Source of the DNA: Elusimicrobiota bacterium
GTDB lineage: Bacteria > Elusimicrobiota > Elusimicrobia > Elusimicrobiales > UBA9959
Direction: 5' to 3'
Length of the DNA: 64,000 nt
Assembly (NCBI GenBank): GCA_026388155.1
Contig: JAPLKI010000025.1
Location: 62,001 to 126,000 of the forward strand
The notes beneath the pieces were generated by a model. It made no database searches. It saw only the letters and a program-made list of their open reading frames with translations, and was not told where the DNA came from. A program made the position numbers and the translations under genes. Shown here piece after piece: positions 62,141 to 64,000 of this stretch (within the stretch, counting starts at the first letter, position 1; the number at the start of each line of letters is the position of its first letter).

Positions 62141-62198
62141 CAGGGCCCACTCTTGATATAGGACTAAAGGGCATATACTTGTAGGTCTTATGTCCCTA
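62141..62198. promoter_or_regulatory. GGGCCCA / TAAAGGGCA-N8-TAGGTCTTA array
   Basis: CAGGGCCCA (62141), TAAAGGGCA (62165), 8 bases, TAGGTCTTA (62182), then TGTCCCTA (62191). It is 50-110 bases from the start of the metallo-beta-lactamase-like gene. Confidence 0.45.
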
Positions 62199-62278
62199 TA
62201 GGCGGCTTCCCGGCCCTATTGATGGCAAGTTATGTCATGATATAAGAGCAAGCCTCTATTTATCTTCAATTCGGGAAA

Positions 62279-62312
62279 TGGGCCTTATTTCAAGCTCATA
62301 CTGGGCCTTTTG
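62279..62312. promoter_or_regulatory. TGGGCCTT half-sites 23 bp apart
   Basis: TGGGCCTTA (62279) and TGGGCCTTT (62302) are exactly 23 bases apart, 66-99 bases before the exported-protein start at 62378. Confidence 0.5.
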
Positions 62313-62377
62313 ACCCTCCCCTAACTTCATTTTTCACGCATAATATACGTACATGCCTGTCATTACAGGGGGTTAAA

Positions 62378-63250
62378 ATGAAAAGTGCCATACTTACCAC
62401 GTTCCTGCTGGCTGTTGCGGCCGTTGTATCCGCCGGGGAAATGGAAGCCGCCAGGAGCGGCGGGTTAACTGATTTGCGCGCTGACGCCATAAAGCAAAGC
62501 GCAGCCGGGACTACAACCGATATAAAAGCGAAAAAAACCGCGCCCGCTGAAACCAAAGCGCGTTATCCGCAGCAACAGGGCTATACCACCTGCGAGATAA
62601 AAGACGGACGGGCGACAGGCACGGTGCACAACGTGTCCGGCAGCTACTCTTTTTCCGGGAAAGTACGCTTCACTTTTTACGACGCTTATAACAGGCCGGT
62701 GGGTTACGACGATACAACGGGCGTCTTCGTGCTGGTCAGCGACGACACCGATTCCGAAACCAGCTCCAGCCTGCCAGGCGGCGCCGCTTACTGCACTTTC
62801 GACGTATCGGAAGCCGCGGCTTCTTCCTATCCGCAGAACACCCCGCAATATCCGCCATACCCGTCTTACCCGGTGCCCCCTCAGCCGTATCCGCCACAGC
62901 CCTCCTCAGGCTCCGGAAGCATGAGCAAGAGCTGCAGCGGGAATCTGCAGGTATGCAGCGGCGGCGGCTGCTCCTCGGAATATTTCTATATTTACGCCTA
63001 CCAGTACGCCTACGTGTACAACGGAGCGGTGCAGTCGGAAAGCCACTCTTTCAGCCTGAGCGGAGCGCTTTCGCAGTCCGGCGAACCGCAGCTTACGGGC
63101 CTAATGGGCAATTGGATAATTTACAGGGGCGAGAAGTTCACGCTGGCGATACCCTGGGAATCGCAATATCCTATTTACGCCCAGCAGAACGGCGCGTACG
63201 GCGGGTTTTCAGCCCCCATGGCTCCGGGCTGGCAGATGTTGTGCCAATGA
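62378..63250 (+). CDS. Exported protein of unknown function with proline/tyrosine repeats
   Basis: 290 residues. AGGGGG ribosome site; signal peptide MKSAILTTFLLAVAAVVSAGE. A beta-sandwich-like segment (YTTCEIKDGRATGTVHNVSG then FSGKVRFTFYDAYNRPVGYDD; reminiscent of FxLYD-type domains), a proline-tyrosine linker (SYPQNTPQYPPYPSYPVPPQ), and a C-terminal Cys-rich beta region (SCSGNLQVCSGGGC, ending QMLCQ). The cysteines suggest disulfide-stabilised folding outside the cell. Not identified. Phased half-sites upstream as above. Confidence 0.72.
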   Translation: MKSAILTTFLLAVAAVVSAGEMEAARSGGLTDLRADAIKQSAAGTTTDIKAKKTAPAETKARYPQQQGYTTCEIKDGRATGTVHNVSGSYSFSGKVRFTFYDAYNRPVGYDDTTGVFVLVSDDTDSETSSSLPGGAAYCTFDVSEAAASSYPQNTPQYPPYPSYPVPPQPYPPQPSSGSGSMSKSCSGNLQVCSGGGCSSEYFYIYAYQYAYVYNGAVQSESHSFSLSGALSQSGEPQLTGLMGNWIIYRGEKFTLAIPWESQYPIYAQQNGAYGGFSAPMAPGWQMLCQ

Positions 63251-63336
63251 CAGCGCCTGTTGTATATGCGTAAAATTCCCGCGGATACGGACGCCGGTGA
63301 ATTGTATTTTTGGAGAATTCAGTTAAAGAATCCGGG

Positions 63337-63861
63337 CTACCGCAAAACAAGCTGAACCAGCAGGCAGAGCTGCGCTGTCCCCGCGAGAACGCAGGAGCAC
63401 ATGAAAAGGCGGCGCTTGCGCGTAACGATACGCGCGCCGATAACGATCCGCGCGATGATATCCTCGAAATACCTGGTTGCCGTTATCCCCCCGCCGAAGT
63501 ATTTGTCCAGAAAATTTACCAGCTCCATCTGGGAGTATCCGGCGATATCGTATTCGGTGATAAGAGAATCGCCCGCGCGCTCAGCCTCGCGCGGCTTATG
63601 CAAAGGTATATGCTTCCGGGTTTCGATAAAAGGGGAGATCCCAAAAACGCCCACCGGCAGGGCCGCGCACAGCGCAAGCAGCGCTATATAGCTCAGCACA
63701 CCTTCCGGCGCGACGATCTTGATCACAGCCATCTGAACCGCCGCGAAGGCCGTTACCGCTCCAAGCTTCTTGTCCGCCCACTTAAGCGAATTATCTATGT
63801 TCCCGTGCATTATCCAGAGCCGCCGCTCCGGTTCCGGTGTCAGATGCGAAGATATGCTCAT
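63337..63861 (-). CDS. PycTM-like (DUF5706) membrane effector protein
   Basis: 174 residues. N-terminal NIDNSLKWADKKLGAVTAFAAV and a central hydrophobic stretch (GVLSYIALLALCAALPVGVFGI), a cytoplasmic loop with DIAGYSQMELVNFLDKYF, then YFEDIIARIVIGARIVTRKRRLFMCS and a second hydrophobic region. This order matches the PycTM/DUF5706 family, the two-helix membrane effectors of Pycsar cyclic-nucleotide anti-phage defence and relatives. GAGGGAAC ribosome site. The upstream gene (63885, cut by the window end) is 23 bases away on the same strand; whether it is a cyclase cannot be seen. Confidence 0.65.
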   Translation of the reverse strand: MSISSHLTPEPERRLWIMHGNIDNSLKWADKKLGAVTAFAAVQMAVIKIVAPEGVLSYIALLALCAALPVGVFGISPFIETRKHIPLHKPREAERAGDSLITEYDIAGYSQMELVNFLDKYFGGGITATRYFEDIIARIVIGARIVTRKRRLFMCSCVLAGTAQLCLLVQLVLR

Positions 63862-63884
63862 CCGTTCCCTCTTTGGAATTCGGG

Positions 63885-63998
63885 CTAAAGCCTGAAGAAA
63901 TTTTTTATTTTAGAAAGAAGATCCTGCTGTTCCGTACCGAGGCCGTGGGCCGCGCTTTCGCCTGCCATACGCTCTTTGGCTTCGGCCAGCTCCAGACG
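63885..63998 (-). CDS. C-terminal end of an unknown gene (cut by window edge)
   Basis: An open minus-strand frame reads RLELAEAKERMAGESAAHGL then GTEQQDLLSKIKNFFRL and stops with TAG at 63885-63887. Helical, charged composition and only 23 bases to the PycTM-like start support a real gene in the same operon. Too little remains to identify it. Confidence 0.5.
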   Translation of the reverse strand, partial: RLELAEAKERMAGESAAHGLGTEQQDLLSKIKNFFRL

Positions 63999-64000
63999 CC

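Overview
The window is a chromosomal segment of a moderately GC-rich, free-living, Gram-negative-type (diderm) bacterium. An outer-membrane FadL barrel, an MlaC lipid carrier, a TolC channel with an HlyD-type fusion protein, several lipoproteins and a type IV prepilin (36605-37039, GFTLIELLVVV signature) point to a diderm. The prepilin style and gene mix resemble Elusimicrobiota, but that phylum is an inference. I saw no rRNA, tRNA, CRISPR array, phage or transposase gene.

Layout. 1-6475: end of a WD40 protein, FadL, a lone receiver protein, an organophosphate antiporter, MlaC, a secreted zinc-phospholipase-like protein and a Na+/alanine symporter. 6591-13250 (minus): a ten-gene arsenic cluster (arsR, permease, thioredoxin, DGC protein, ArsF-like, ArsG-like, arsM, arsC, acr3, radical SAM). 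13458-15731: two exported unknowns and a cupin. 15841-22981 (minus): a TetR-controlled tripartite ABC-2 efflux system. 23166-32631 (minus): housekeeping and mixed genes (RRM protein, cytosine deaminase, rRNA methyltransferase, MATE, CYTH, acid phosphatase, TypA, ABC-F). 32972-36032: a small membrane protein and a very unusual triple-Hint/Tim44 protein. 36051-45022: prepilin, a second phospholipase-like exoprotein, GIY-YIG, PAP2, a glycine-rich protein, a glycosyltransferase and a HEAT/permuted NlpC-like exoprotein. 45263-49057: a large hybrid histidine kinase. 49280-59744: a SUI1 factor with a dockerin-like exoprotein, two DUF3857 transglutaminase paralogs (one apparently dead), and a DUF2062, GT-C, PIG-L/GT2 operon. 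59899-60996: a secreted RNase Sa-type ribonuclease followed by a barstar homologue. 61147-64000: a secreted ComEC-like metallo-beta-lactamase, an exported unknown, and a PycTM-like membrane protein at the edge.

Four kinds of structure are not explained by the genes. (1) A palindromic element of about 85-90 bp lies in frame inside three unrelated genes (ABC permease, Hint protein, SUI1 factor), always read in the same frame to give a peptide near LFWNKKQPVVDET...MRTKRAGL. A fourth copy of the ends with a different core is intergenic. This resembles the Rickettsia palindromic elements. (2) Half-sites near AAAGGCCTA / TGGGCCTTT, phased at about 23 bp or as AAAGRCCTA-N8-TGGGYCTTT dyads, sit 50-150 bp upstream of mainly exported-protein genes, including the RNase toxin and both phospholipase-like proteins. 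This suggests a regulon of secreted factors. (3) Degenerate 7-bp-periodic arrays, often as inverted pairs, punctuate gene junctions. (4) A 213-bp MITE-like or structured inverted-repeat element lies at 49071-49283.
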